A stretch of 64,000 nt of DNA from contig BMAT01010556.1 of the NCBI GenBank assembly GCA_019649035.1, forward strand, positions 391,611 to 455,610, written 5' to 3'. This document shows, piece by piece, positions 12,701 to 21,941 of this stretch. Origin of the DNA: Elysia marginata. Lineage: Eukaryota > Mollusca > Gastropoda > Plakobranchidae. Position 1 is the stretch's first letter. Every line of letters starts with the position of its first letter. The notes below the pieces were generated by a model. The model made no database searches. It was not told where the DNA came from and saw nothing but the letters and a program-made list of their open reading frames with translations. The position numbers were made by a program, and so were the translations under genes.

Positions 12701-15700
12701 TTCATCATAGGTTTTTGTTTTCTTATTGAACAGTTATTAAGCATAATAAATTGTAGGCTAAATCAGGCTTTCTTTACCATGTGGGCCTATTTCCTGCCAA
12801 TGGATCTACATGCTTTGAAGTTTTCTTTAATAATTTTTCGGACGGAAAGTAGTTTTTTGCCTTCTTTAACATTCTTTCATTTTGAATGCAATTTACTTCA
12901 TGAACTTGCAAGATTTTCATTTTTGACCATTTTCTTTTTACGGTATTAATGGTTTTATGTAAGCCTAGTCTAAAAGCTCCAAGTGTATCATTCAGGCGAG
13001 CAAGTGGTAGCAGAAACCACATTGTGAAAACAGGTGAAAATTTTTCAGTTTTTATTGTCATGGTCTTGCATCATCTCTGATGTCAGGTCATTTCCCCCTA
13101 AATCCTCTTTAAAACCCAAGTGAATGTCTGCAAACATTTATTGTGGTATTTTTACAGCAAGACTCTGGTCAAGGGAGTACTTCTAGTGAATCCCGACATG
13201 GGCGTAAGGGCTCCAAGGCTGTGACAACAAGTACTGCGCACCTGGCCGGAGGAGAGGGAGGAGGTAGAGCCACCAGTCTGTCTGGCTCCCTGCCTGGGAT
13301 GATTTATGCAAGTTCGTTTGATTTGTCTTCCTCGCTCGCTAAGAATGACTACTTCAGTGACATCAACCCCCGCAGTATGAGGCGACTCATGAACATTGTG
13401 GCTGTGACAGGTGAGTGAATACAATGTCAAGCATGTAACCTTTGTATGAACAGAAGTTGAAATTATCTAAAAAAGTCATAAGAGCTTTGCATTTTGAATG
13501 GAAAACAAAATTGGTGTTTTTAAATCCCTCTGGCATTTGGTTCAAATATGAGGCAACCAGGATGACACAGGCACAAGTTAACAACACTAATTTTGAGTTA
13601 GAACCCTTTAATATTTTAATTTGCTAAATAAGAAACCATTTTCATTGTCTTTAAAATAGAATGACTGAAAAAAATTCAATTTTCATTTGGTCCTTTGGGT
13701 AGGAAGTGGTATCATGTTTGGGAAGTCATGGCCAGTGCCTGCCCTTTATGCTTCTGTAGTGAAAGCTAGGTTGCTTAGACCTGTAATGTCCAAGAAGGTA
13801 CACCTTGTGTTCCACTGCCCACCCACAAATCCGTCACCTACACACTGTGCTCCTGAACTTAGATCCCCAAAATAGAGAAGAGAGAGTTAGCAAAAAGATA
13901 TTTTCCTTCATGCTGCAAGTTTTTATTGATTCTAAGAACTCATGAAAAGAAGAATGTGATTAAGCTTTTAGGCAACAATTTTAAGAGAGTAAAATGCATG
14001 CAGTAACACAATGTAAAACAATTGTCCTTTCTCTACTCATCTTTATATAGCTCGCCTGCTGAGAGCCTACAATGTAGACTTCAAATGGCACCGCTTGGCA
14101 GCCTGGATCAATTTGACTGAGCAGTGGCCTTACAGACTCTCCTGGATCATCTATCTCTTTGAGGAAGCTGAGTACATTGAGCATTCGGCATCACTTTACT
14201 CGCTTTACAAACGGTGAGTTGCCCTGCAGAACTCATGGGTGATTATTTGCCTGTTTGCTTTTTCTCTCATTTACAGATATTTTCTTTTAAATAATGGACC
14301 TACAGGTTAAGAGACATGGCGTACCAATAAATTTGTGGTACCACATTGTGCCCCTGTGTGCTTAGTTTATCAGAATTTGGTATATATGCTTTTTTGCCAT
14401 ATCCTTTTATTTAAAAAAAATTTTAAAGGTCTCTATTTCATTGTTTTTGTAGTTGGATTTGTCAAAATTTTACAATTTTGATTGAGAAACAAGTATATTA
14501 CAAATTTTTTTTTTTTACTTTTCCAGGTAAGTTCATTTCATGCTCCATTAACTTGGTTGAGTTTCAATATTTACATTTTATCAAAAATAAACAGTGAGGG
14601 AGACATAATATCTATGGCTTTAGCACTGTTTTGTTTCAAAAAACTAAATGCATAAGCAAAGCAGCAAAAGGTGTGGGCTTCGTTTATTATATACCTAAAT
14701 CTATAGAGCAGTGCACCTGGTAGTTATTAAAACAAAAAATTCATTATTTGCGTAAAATTGAACTATAATAGTTAGACTAAAATGTCTAGTTTCTGAAATT
14801 GAGGCTAAAAATAGCTTCCTGTCCCATTGAGGCTTTCACCTTTTGGCCATATTTTAATATTTCACTTTTTCTAGAAGCAGAAAAAACAAAACAAAGGCTA
14901 TTAGCTGTAGTCTCTTGGTTGTAAAAACTGAAGAGAAAAGGGGAGTACTGTGACTTTTTACTGACTCCCAGTAAAAATTAAGAAAAATCTGACCATCCAT
15001 GAACAAGCTCAATTCTAGCTTGACCCCAGTGGTGTTCTCATCTAGAACAAAACAAAGTTCAGCTAGATGCTGGTTAGGGAGTAGAAATAGAAGGTGAGAT
15101 AAGTATAAAAATGGGACTAGGCTGGACAGGAATAAAAAAAAAGTGATAGGGATTTTTTTTTAGAAACAATGAGGAGATGGAAGGAAAATGAAAGATAGAT
15201 ATCTGAAGGAGAAAAGACAAATTTGTGATGATAAATATAACAAAAAAATGCATGAGGACAAAAAAAAGAAGGAAGGCAATTTATGACTTAGCGCAGTATT
15301 ATGCCTGACCTAGTCAAGTACACCACAATTAGTCTAAGTCTTCTCATAAAAATTAATGCTGCCTCCATAAAGAAAGAAAACCATTGCACTTTTTTCCTTG
15401 ATCATAAATAAAAGAGGAGTAGATAAAAGTGCTTTTTCCTTCTTTAATTTCAAAAGCAATTTTGTTGATTCTCTCACTGACAGGATTGCACCCAACATTC
15501 CAGCCAGTAAAGACCAGGATCCTTTGTTGGAAATTGACCGTAATGTACGCAAGCTGGAGGCAAGTCTCACATCGAAGTCTGGGAATTTCCCACTCCTCAA
15601 TGTAGGAGACTTGCGCAAATTTCTGCCCTGCACCATCAACTTGGACCCTTACCTGCGCAAGCTTATTAGAGGTGGGTGATGTAAGTTAAGGAAAATGTGT

Positions 15701-18700
15701 TTAGGGTTTTATAACATTAATTATTAAAGGATTTTTTATGACAAGTTTGGAAAATTTCTCTCAGAACCAACTTTGACCTATGTGGGTTTTTAAAAAAATG
15801 AATTTTCAGAAACTTTATGGAAGTTATGAAAAAGGAATGACAAGAAAATTTGAACATTTCCAAAAATATTTTGGTGCTTAAATCTGAACACAAGTATATC
15901 TTAAACTTTGTGTTCAAGTTTTAAAAACAGTAACAAGCAGGTGGTCATTAAAATGATGTTGGTAGCTTTAACATGAAAACATTGGTGAGGTTTTGCAGCA
16001 TGATGTACGTTACCGTAGCTATAACGTAAGATTTTGATGGGATTCTCAACACGCACCCCACAGCTTTTTTCTTATAACCACTATGGTACATAATGAGCAT
16101 GTTGGAATAAAAGTTTTAGAAAAGTTTATACCTATGCAGACTTTAAACTGGAAGTTGTAGATGTAATTTTGACATTTATTGTCAAATGCAAGTTGAGAGA
16201 ATATTTTTTCAAAGAGTATCAATAGCTAAAACAGTAAGATTATCTAAAAATTTTCAGTCCTGTTCATAAACGGTAACATTGAGGTTTCAGTCTCTCTTTA
16301 CAAATGAGTTGCATTTTAATGTTCAATCTGATAAATTAAATACAAAGCCATATGCCCTTACTTAAAATGATCTCAAAGAAATAGCAATAAAAGGTTAAAA
16401 TGAATAAGACATAAGTTTTACCACAGTTTGATTTTACATGGTATTTTGACGATTCTTTTACATCTTTTAGAAACTCAGCACAACTTAGAGAGGCATCAGG
16501 CAGAAATGGCCACCCTGGGAGGTGTGTTCCCTCCTCCCCTCCCTCCACAGGCCTCTTCTGGCAACTTGATCAGGGACTCAAACTCCAACCCTGCTGATAC
16601 AATGTTCAAAAGTAGCATGGGAGGAGCTGGACTAATGACACCCCAGTCCCGTCTCATGCCCCCCACTGGTCTTACCCCTCCATCTTATATGTATGGGATG
16701 TATGGAACACCAGGTGGAGTGAGTCCATATGCTGCTGCTGCTATGCAGAACTCTCAGTTGTTGCCTTCGCTGCTTCAAGCCCAGCAGGTGATGATTGCCC
16801 AGCAACAACAACAGCAGCAGCAGCAACAACAACAATGCGGTCTCAATGCAAAGTCTTCAGGACCTGGGTCTAAACACCCAAATTCCTATTTTAATGTAAG
16901 CTTTCAGTTTCATTTAATCATTGCTAAAGCAAAGCATTCCCACAAAATGAGTTCAAGCGGCGCTGATCGTTACTTTTCTCAAATTATTGTTCTCTATTGT
17001 AGGGTTAAAATCAGACTAAGATTTTTTTTACAGGTTATTAGAAGTTTGTGGGATACATTTTCATATGCAGACATCAACTCATTGAAATGAATGCCTGAAA
17101 ATGAGAAATATAACAGGAAGACAGGTTGTTGGGCTCTTTAAATCAATGAAGACCAAGCCCAAAACCTGTTCCCATTACCTTAGCACTGACAGTTTTGAGG
17201 TGTTTTAAAAATCATAAGTATTATTCTTTTGTTTGTTTTCTATTTACATGAACAACTTTAGTCAACAAATATTTGATACAGTTGAAACCTCCAAAACCAA
17301 AGTCTGATAATCCGAATTTCTCATAATTTGAAGTATTTTACCTGTGAAGTTTTTTTTTTCTTTTTGGCTTTGTTAGCTTTGATCTCATAATTCAAAGTTC
17401 ATAAGGTTCAATATTCTGAATTTGAAGTTTATATTGAGGCCTACAGAAAGTTTTCTTTCTAATCCCTAGCATTTTTACTTCTCCAAAGCATGACAGTTTT
17501 ATGATAAACTCTAAATGCACAAAGTTGCCATCCAAGAAGTTACACAAGAGTTGTCTATACCCATAGAACAAATTTGCTTCTGCATTTGCACAAGGGTGGG
17601 GTGAGAGAGGAAGGTTTTAAAACAGAGAAGTGGCTTAGTAAATAAACCTGGTCTATGAAGTATAATTTAATCCTTTTAAATGGAGGTTTTTCTTATTTCC
17701 CCCATGAGATTTGAATTATGAGGCTTCTACTGTAATATTTTACTTCAAAGCAAAAGCTTGATTATTGATAATGGCCAAATTTTGCACTTCGATATATTGA
17801 TTTAGAATTCAAGCCAAGTGTAAGAAGCAACTAATTCATCAGAATAGCTATATTGTGTCTCTATGCAGGCAAGTAAAAACCAGCAGTTTAGTTTCAGCCT
17901 GGCTCTTGACACTACAATGTCTTGAGGTGAATGGATCAGCTCAATATGGAGCGGGATCATTGCCCCTGGTTGGCTGGCTTGAATAACTCAGAAAGATTTC
18001 TTACATTTGTTTTTCAGTACCTATTATAAACAACATATTTCAATGATCAAACGGTTTTCACCCCTTTTGTTTGGTGTAAAATAAAAAATTATGAGCTTGT
18101 CAAGTGAACAGCGCGACAAGACTTTCAAATAAAACAATTGTGGTTCTTTAGTAAGATGTCATTATGAAACCCTCCCAATTTTTGTAGATTCTTGAAATTA
18201 ATGGTCAAATTAACTACCTCCCCAATTACATCAAACCTCTAACTTGCATGATTAAAAAGCCTATGCTTGTGCTTATTTCATGGCTGAAAGCCATCTACTT
18301 TATGGTCTATCTTTTTGCCTTTTTCATGGGCTTTAATTTTAGTAAAAGTAAAGAGTGTGTTTAAACAGTGCATAATCCACTAATATGCTCTAAGCGCTTT
18401 ACATGGACTATTTTGTGCACAAAACAAATATCTCAGTGAAATTTGCAAAGACAAACTTCTCACAACTTGAAAACAAAGTTCCAAGTAGTTTTTATATAGA
18501 TATTTTTTCTTTTATTCTTACTCTATTTCTGTATAAATTATAATGTGGTCTGTGTTTATTGCACTTCAAAACATATGCTGTCAACATGGCTTTCAATCTT
18601 TCTGTCAACTTAGCTTTCAATGTTTCTGTCAACTTAGCTTTCAATCTTTCTGTCAACTTAGCTCAATGTTTCTGTCAACTTAGCGTTCAATCTTTCTGTC

Positions 18701-20635
18701 AACTTAGCTTTCAATCTTTCTGTCAACTTAGCTTTCAATCTTTCTGTCTACTTAGCTTTCAATCTTTTTAGTGCATACTTCTCAATATATGTAAATATTT
18801 ACTTTTTTCTTCAGAATTACAAAGACTCGATGGAACTCTCTCAGATGTCTGTGTCAGACCTGTGTTACTTGCTCTCTGACTTGAAAGGTTTGAGTCCAAA
18901 CCTTCTGGCAACTTATCAGAGTCGAGTCAAGGAAAACAACATCTCAGGCTTGGTGCTGACCATGTGCGACCTAGCTGACCTACGTCCAGTGTTGGACATG
19001 AAATTTGGTGATTGGCAGCTGTTCCGTTCTGCAGTTACCTCTCTTTTAGAGCATGATTACCAGGCAGAGCAAGATCAAAGTGATGCTTCCCCAGAAACAG
19101 GCAAGGATAGAAAGGAAAAAGATCCTGGTAATGTTGGTCCCTCTGCTAACGGTCCCAGTGGTACAGACACCTCTTTCCTGATGCAGCCCGCACCGTTGCC
19201 TTCAAAGGTGCTCAACCCATATTCCAGGAGCATAAGTCTTCAGGAGGGTAAGGCATTTGCAGCTAGACCAGGTGCTATTGGATTGGCGGAGCCAAGGACT
19301 GAATTGCAAAAGATCAGGCAGCGGCGAATGCAGAGAAACGACAGCATTGTGCAGCAGTTATCATATGAAACAGCAATCCTCAAGTCTGCAGTATCAGGGT
19401 TTGTTGAAGAGTCTGAGGAAGAGGAGGAATCTGAGGGAGAGGATGATGTTCTACTTCCCAATCAGGAAATTGTGGATAGTAGAAGTGCAGCTGCACCTCA
19501 ACCTAATGTTACACATGCTGAAGTGCACAGTTCAGATCAAAGAGTCTCAGTAGACTCTATTTCTCCTCTGGAAGTTGATCAAAGAAAACCAGTGTTTTAT
19601 GTAGGTAGTAATGTGGGCAGTCCAGAGGCTGAGGATAAAATAAAATCGCCAACTATGTCTTTACAGTCTCAATTCACCTATGACCAATTTAGTAACAGTG
19701 AAAGCGTAGGTATTTCTCATGCTCAAAGCTCAGATCAGGAGTTGCTCTTGCACAGCACCAAAGAAGGTTCATCTTCTGTCACTGTTTTGAATACGACCAA
19801 TTATCCCACTAAACTTGCAAAGACTGACCTTGCTAGAAAGCCCATGTCCCTCTCTGACATAACTCCCTTTATTCAAGTGCTAGATGGACCTACTCAGTCA
19901 TCCACAGAATTCGTTCCTCAATTAGGAAGTATCCAGCAATGTCTTGGCCCATCAGCCTCGTCGGTTGGATCTGGGGAATTTATTCCCAGCTCATCAGACC
20001 AGACCCATTTAATCAATACTTCTACTTCTTGGACATCTGGCAGCCAAACAACCAGCCAGTCAACCTCTGTATTAGATACTCATTCTTCACCAGTTTCTTT
20101 TTCAGCTGAAGGTTCCTCTTATCCTCCACTGCCCCAGCCTGCCCACTCACACTCGCCTGAACACTCTGGCCACCCATGTCTTGCTGATAAGAACAAGGTG
20201 GCAACACTTGACACTGCCAATGTTCAAGTCTTTCAAGGCCAAGCTGTTGACAATTCTGACTCGGAATCCATCACAGAAACTAGTCCTCCCCCTCACAAAC
20301 CTTTTCAAGCGCTGTCAACAAGCATAGAGTGGCTCTCTCGACCATTGGCTAATCTGCGTCACCATTTTCATAGTGGTAGTCATGAGCACCACCACAACCA
20401 CCCACATCACCAACTGTTGAGTGAAAATGTTTCTCCAAGCTCAGGCTCCCAGCACGAGGACCTGGTCCAGCAGTCGTATAGCACTATAGTAGAAATGTCA
20501 GCCGCTGCCGCCACTGCTGATGTCGGTGATGGAAGCACTGGCAATTTTCACCACAGACTTGGTGTAGCTTTTGCGAGTGTTGACCAGCTGCCCAGCTCAC
20601 ATAACAGCTCGCCAGATAGAGAAACAAATGTTTAG
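560..20635 (+). CDS. KIDINS220: KIDINS220/ARMS orthologue, 3' two thirds, 15 exons
   Basis: Kinase D-interacting substrate of 220 kDa (ARMS) is a four-pass membrane scaffold downstream of neurotrophin and other receptors. Joined exons: 560-737, 1110-1271, 1742-1921, 2576-2744, 4563-4711, 5216-5335, 5968-6164, 7638-7742, 9513-9609, 9910-10091, 13158-13410, 14051-14213, 15484-15671, 16471-16895, 18815-20635. All introns are GT-AG, phases agree, and the total is 4389 nt (1462 residues plus stop). In this fragment: end of the ankyrin array (1-59); KAP NTPase with Walker [12 protein letters not shown] (96-106) and Walker [10 protein letters not shown] (406-414); four hydrophobic segments between them, the KAP hallmark; a Pro/Gln-rich linker with Q12; a SAM-like domain (about 862-925); a disordered Ser-rich tail; C-terminus ETNV, a class I PDZ ligand comparable to ESIL in the human protein. 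The start codon and most ankyrin repeats lie left of the window. The large gap falls in the intron 10092-13157, so an extra or alternative exon there cannot be excluded. Confidence 0.96.
1110..1271 (+). CDS. KIDINS220: KIDINS220 exon w2: KAP NTPase Walker A
   Basis: Acceptor TTTTTCCAG, donor GTTTGT. Encodes the start of the KAP P-loop domain ([12 protein letters not shown]) and the phosphate-binding loop WGSGKS followed by FLLDKLR. Confidence 0.95.
1742..1921 (+). CDS. KIDINS220: KIDINS220 exon w3: first two membrane segments
   Basis: Phase 1 to phase 1, donor GTGAGT. After VEMKSFSQQ come two hydrophobic stretches ([15 protein letters not shown] and [20 protein letters not shown]), the first pair of the four segments inserted in the KAP NTPase. 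Confidence 0.93.
2576..2744 (+). CDS. KIDINS220: KIDINS220 exon w4: cytosolic loop of KAP domain
   Basis: Phase 1 in, phase 2 out. Encodes a basic Trp/Arg-rich stretch ([17 protein letters not shown]) and [13 protein letters not shown], which align by eye with the loop after the second membrane segment in vertebrate KIDINS220. The donor GTTGGC is weak. Confidence 0.9.
3526..3529. other. assembly gap (4 N) beside poly-C
   Basis: Four N followed by a C-run at 3530; probably a homopolymer that was not resolved. It lies in the intron between w4 and w5. Confidence 0.95.
3532..3640 (-). mobile_element. tRNA-derived SINE-like unit
   Basis: On the minus strand, from 3640 downwards, there is an A-box-like TCTAGTGGTAGATAACTA and a degenerate B box GGTTTGATTTCTG, followed by GGCAGATCAACTTTTAGTCC. 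The part after the B box resembles the unit at 8187, so they may be one family. The cloverleaf is not intact and no TSD could be set because of the gap next to it. Confidence 0.55.
4563..4711 (+). CDS. KIDINS220: KIDINS220 exon w5: conserved SVGGE loop
   Basis: Encodes [15 protein letters not shown] and TRLFRVFK, two of the best conserved stretches of the family (human has SSVGGETSLAEMI and TRLFRVFK). Phase 2 in, phase 1 out, donor GTAAGT. Confidence 0.95.
5216..5335 (+). CDS. KIDINS220: KIDINS220 exon w6: third membrane segment
   Basis: Phase 1 to 1. A basic lead (NRSRGFFKS) is followed by a continuous hydrophobic segment ([20 protein letters not shown]). Acceptor TTCTCAG, donor GTAAGA. Confidence 0.92.
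5968..6164 (+). CDS. KIDINS220: KIDINS220 exon w7: fourth membrane segment
   Basis: Starts [20 protein letters not shown], the fourth hydrophobic segment, then [20 protein letters not shown], matching the family's charged helix that returns to the NTPase fold. Phase 1 in, phase 0 out, donor GTCAGT. Confidence 0.94.
6591..6839 (-). pseudogene. hAT transposase N-terminal remnant (TTF-type zinc-finger region)
   Basis: The 82-residue frame contains [19 protein letters not shown] and [18 protein letters not shown]. This is the usual lead-in (GPHQP, then WYDRFTWL, then the first Cys of the finger) of the TTF-type zinc finger at the N-terminus of ZMYM-like hAT transposases. The frame stops right after CLF, so the rest of the finger and the catalytic and dimerisation parts are absent. 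It lies inside an element with hAT ends and TSD, which supports the call. Family match is by eye only. Confidence 0.65.
7041..7202. repeat. inverted repeat inside the hAT element
   Basis: The arm at about 7041-7071 contains TGTGCTAGGAGGCTAGCC and returns inverted at about 7171-7202 as GGCTAGCCTCCTAGCACA, with ~100 bases between. Arms extend with few mismatches to CAGC-CAAT on the outer sides. It could form a hairpin or be a second insertion within the hAT copy. Confidence 0.75.
7638..7742 (+). CDS. KIDINS220: KIDINS220 exon w8: KAP NTPase Walker B
   Basis: 35 codons, phase 0 both ends. [20 protein letters not shown] carries the Walker B aspartates and is nearly the same as vertebrate KIDINS220 (QNQTRLVVIIDGLDAC). 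Confidence 0.96.
8187..8310 (+). mobile_element. tRNA-derived SINE-like unit
   Basis: A-box-like GTGGTCTATTGGTAGATACT is followed 35 bases on by a weak B box (GGGCTTGAGCTCTGG), then GGCAGGTTGACGTTTGGTC and an A-run. It resembles the minus-strand unit at 3532-3640 after the B box. It is decayed and no clear TSD was found. Confidence 0.5.
8908..9067. mobile_element. 160-bp MITE with 6-bp TSD (hAT-like ends)
   Basis: The ends are CAGGCGTGCCC and, inverted, CAGGGATGCCC (9 of 11 match). The flanks carry the exact direct repeat TATAAT at 8902-8907 and 9068-9073. There is no coding sequence. It belongs with the other CAG-ended, 6-bp-TSD elements of this window. Confidence 0.75.
9513..9609 (+). CDS. 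KIDINS220: KIDINS220 exon w9
   Basis: Encodes [16 protein letters not shown] and AVDPHIIIK, the strand after Walker B (human: FASDPHIIIK). Phase 0 in, phase 1 out. Confidence 0.95.
9910..10091 (+). CDS. KIDINS220: KIDINS220 exon w10
   Basis: [10 protein letters not shown], then [19 protein letters not shown], the conserved YxRNIVHLP block of KAP proteins, then a variable linker. Phase 1 in, phase 0 out, donor GTAAGG. Confidence 0.95.
10243..10442 (+). mobile_element. LINE 3'-end fragment
   Basis: TGGAATCCACAGGGCAGAAG, then GGGTCAGCTTGGAAACCATG and a terminal GGGCATTGATGAT match block for block with the LINE 3' end at 44783-45350. It is a short 5'-truncated copy of the same non-LTR family and its frame is no longer open. 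Confidence 0.7.
10758..12122. mobile_element. DNA transposon with CAGTGATGAAAA ends and 6-bp TSD
   Basis: Both ends read inwards as CAGTGATGAAAA (12 of 12), flanked by ATTAGT at 10752-10757 and 12123-12128. The middle holds an assembly gap of 911 N, so true length and any transposase are unknown. The visible left part (10780-11168) is noncoding and includes a TCCGCGGATCCGCGGA palindrome. Confidence 0.75.
11169..12079. other. assembly gap (911 N)
   Basis: N run inside the transposon 10758-12122, in the KIDINS220 intron between w10 and w11. Open frames spanning it are meaningless. Confidence 0.99.
12129..13157. other. intron sequence, nothing recognised
   Basis: AT-rich intron with several TCTAGATCT-type palindromes (for example near 12595). 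No element or exon could be supported. Confidence 0.6.
13158..13410 (+). CDS. KIDINS220: KIDINS220 exon w11: Ser/Gly linker and FSDINP block
   Basis: A low-complexity Ser/Gly-rich stretch leads into [20 protein letters not shown], the family's conserved block (human WFSDISPQTMRRLLNIV). It follows the intron that holds the 911-base assembly gap; phases 0/0 across that intron fit a direct join. Confidence 0.94.
14051..14213 (+). CDS. KIDINS220: KIDINS220 exon w12: [11 protein letters not shown] block
   Basis: Encodes [20 protein letters not shown] and [19 protein letters not shown], the strongest signature of KIDINS220 within the KAP family. Phase 1 in, phase 2 out. Confidence 0.97.
15484..15671 (+). 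CDS. KIDINS220: KIDINS220 exon w13: end of KAP domain
   Basis: Encodes [17 protein letters not shown] and [19 protein letters not shown], matching human PLLEIDGDIRNFE and FLPCTVNLDPKLREII. Phase 2 in, phase 1 out. Confidence 0.96.
16471..16895 (+). CDS. KIDINS220: KIDINS220 exon w14: Pro-rich linker with Q12
   Basis: A short charged helix ([14 protein letters not shown]) is followed by proline-, glycine- and methionine-rich sequence and a run of twelve glutamines coded by mixed CAA/CAG. The corresponding human region is also Pro/Tyr-rich. Phase 1 in, phase 0 out, donor GTAAGC. Confidence 0.9.
17279..17732. mobile_element. pogo/Tigger-like MITE, TA TSD
   Basis: The left end CAGTTGAAACCTC and the inverted right end CAGTAGAAGCCTC are flanked by TA at 17277-17278 and 17733-17734. 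CAGTNGAA-type ends with a TA duplication are the pogo/Tigger pattern. It is 454 bp, noncoding, rich in TCATAATT-like words near both ends, and lies in the last KIDINS220 intron. Confidence 0.8.
18583..18770 (+). repeat. 24-bp minisatellite, about 8 units
   Basis: The unit AACTTAGCTTTCAATCTTTC plus TGTC is repeated about eight times, one unit shortened by 2 bp. It ends about 45 bases before the acceptor of the last KIDINS220 exon and supplies much of the pyrimidine-rich sequence there. Confidence 0.93.
18815..20635 (+). CDS. KIDINS220: KIDINS220 last exon w15: SAM-like domain, tail, PDZ ligand
   Basis: 606 codons plus stop in one exon. The first part ([16 protein letters not shown] to [13 protein letters not shown]) matches the SAM-like domain of KIDINS220 (human MNFGDWHLFRSTV). 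The tail is Ser/Thr-rich with an acidic patch ([14 protein letters not shown]), a His-rich patch near 20350-20415 and the C-terminus RETNV. The x-T-x-V ending fits a class I PDZ ligand. The tail shows little similarity to the vertebrate one apart from composition and the final motif. Confidence 0.94.
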   Translation, partial: NYKDSMELSQMSVSDLCYLLSDLKGLSPNLLATYQSRVKENNISGLVLTMCDLADLRPVLDMKFGDWQLFRSAVTSLLEHDYQAEQDQSDASPETGKDRKEKDPGNVGPSANGPSGTDTSFLMQPAPLPSKVLNPYSRSISLQEGKAFAARPGAIGLAEPRTELQKIRQRRMQRNDSIVQQLSYETAILKSAVSGFVEESEEEEESEGEDDVLLPNQEIVDSRSAAAPQPNVTHAEVHSSDQRVSVDSISPLEVDQRKPVFYVGSNVGSPEAEDKIKSPTMSLQSQFTYDQFSNSESVGISHAQSSDQELLLHSTKEGSSSVTVLNTTNYPTKLAKTDLARKPMSLSDITPFIQVLDGPTQSSTEFVPQLGSIQQCLGPSASSVGSGEFIPSSSDQTHLINTSTSWTSGSQTTSQSTSVLDTHSSPVSFSAEGSSYPPLPQPAHSHSPEHSGHPCLADKNKVATLDTANVQVFQGQAVDNSDSESITETSPPPHKPFQALSTSIEWLSRPLANLRHHFHSGSHEHHHNHPHHQLLSENVSPSSGSQHEDLVQQSYSTIVEMSAAAATADVGDGSTGNFHHRLGVAFASVDQLPSSHNSSPDRETNV

Positions 20636-21867
20636 TTTGTTGTCTCTGATAAATTAATTTTTTAAAGATCGTCTTCACTGTGCCTATAAAATTCTGTGGA
20701 ACACACTTCTTAGAAAAATAGGAAACAAGATCTTTCCACCTAATATAGGAGAATATCAAAAGTTTTGTTTGCTTTTAAATATCTTTCTATATTATTTTCT
20801 CTTAAGTTTAATAGCTGTTGATGGAGTTATTTAATTTTTAAAAGAAACTTTTTGTTAGCAGTGATACCATTGGTCTAAAAAAAGTTGTGTTTTTTTTTTC
20901 AGTGATAATTCTTGTTTCAAGCAAAGAACAAAATTTGGACACATTTCTAGAAGAATGTGAACAAATTATTTAGACTTTTGTTTGAGAGTTTTTTACAGGG
21001 ATTTTATTCCTTTGTTGTTTTTCAACTTGTTCTACATTTTTTAAAAACTAATTTGACCAGGTTTTATGAGAAAATCCATTTGAGTTAGATATATTGCCCA
21101 GTGGGAAGAAAACAAAAGTCAAAATATTTCATGATTTAAATTGTTTATTATAGTATGTTAAATTTAAACTTTTTCCCATGCTGGCTGTCCTGGTGCAAAA
21201 AGCTTATCCCATATCAAAGATGTGCTGTGATTTTTACTTGAGTCAAACTATTTCTGAATGAGAATTTTTTACTAACCTAGATCTGCAATAGTAAGAAACT
21301 CTTTTTTTTAAAGATCCTTGTGATATATTCTTTATTGATATTTTATCAGTTGCACTACACATGATACTAAAAAGTGCACCCCTTGACACATAATTTGTTA
21401 ATGTATAACCCTAGAGTTTCTCTAATGCGATCATTTTTACAATGGCTTAATATCCCATAATTCTGGAGGCACCGTTTATTCATTCATTACAATAAGATTG
21501 AGATTAGATACAAGCACAGAGTTTTTGAAAGATACTATGTTTGAAGAATATCACTCATTGCAAAATGTATACATGTATGTATGTGAATTTCTTAACATTA
21601 CAAAACTAAAGTATCTGAATTTGTAAACACTAAATAAGTTTTTGTGTCTTTGTCTTATATTTTGCAACCTACTTTGAAGTAAAAGAAGCTTAGGTGAGGA
21701 TTAAAAAAATATGGATTATAGTCTTCCAGTGCCGAAGGCAGTCTCAAGACTTTACATATTTTCCCCACCAAAACAAGTTCAACTCATATTTCAGAGCATT
21801 TCAGCACGGCTGCCTGTTAGGCTCTTAACTACTAAAATCCTACAAATTTCAAGCACTGGCTATACCA
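20636..21867 (+). other. presumed start of KIDINS220 3' UTR, AT-rich
   Basis: There is no open frame of interest after the TAG at 20633-20635. Several AATAAA words occur downstream (near 21981, 22055, 22303, 23240), so the polyadenylation site cannot be chosen from sequence alone. Confidence 0.5.
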
Positions 21868-21941
21868 ACATGTGTTGGGGTTGGGAATCGAACCCGCGGC
21901 TGCCAAAATCTGATGCGCTAACCTCTGAGACACACCGGATA
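21868..21941 (-). mobile_element. tRNA-like unit (SINE head or tRNA pseudogene)
   Basis: Read on the minus strand, GTGTCTCAGAGGTTAGCGCA (A box) and GCGGGTTCGATTCCC (B box) have the right spacing for a tRNA-derived promoter. The acceptor stem does not pair well and no CCA end or TSD is clear, so a functional tRNA is unlikely. Confidence 0.6.

Noticed and set aside
16632-16835. Minus-strand poly-leucine frame
   Set aside because: Antisense shadow of the Q12-coding exon of KIDINS220.
18559-18771. 70-codon repetitive frame (NLAFNLSV repeats)
   Set aside because: It is the translation of the 24-bp minisatellite within an intron.
21868-21941. A working tRNA gene
   Set aside because: A and B boxes are good, but the acceptor stem and anticodon arm do not fold convincingly, and similar units in the window are SINEs.
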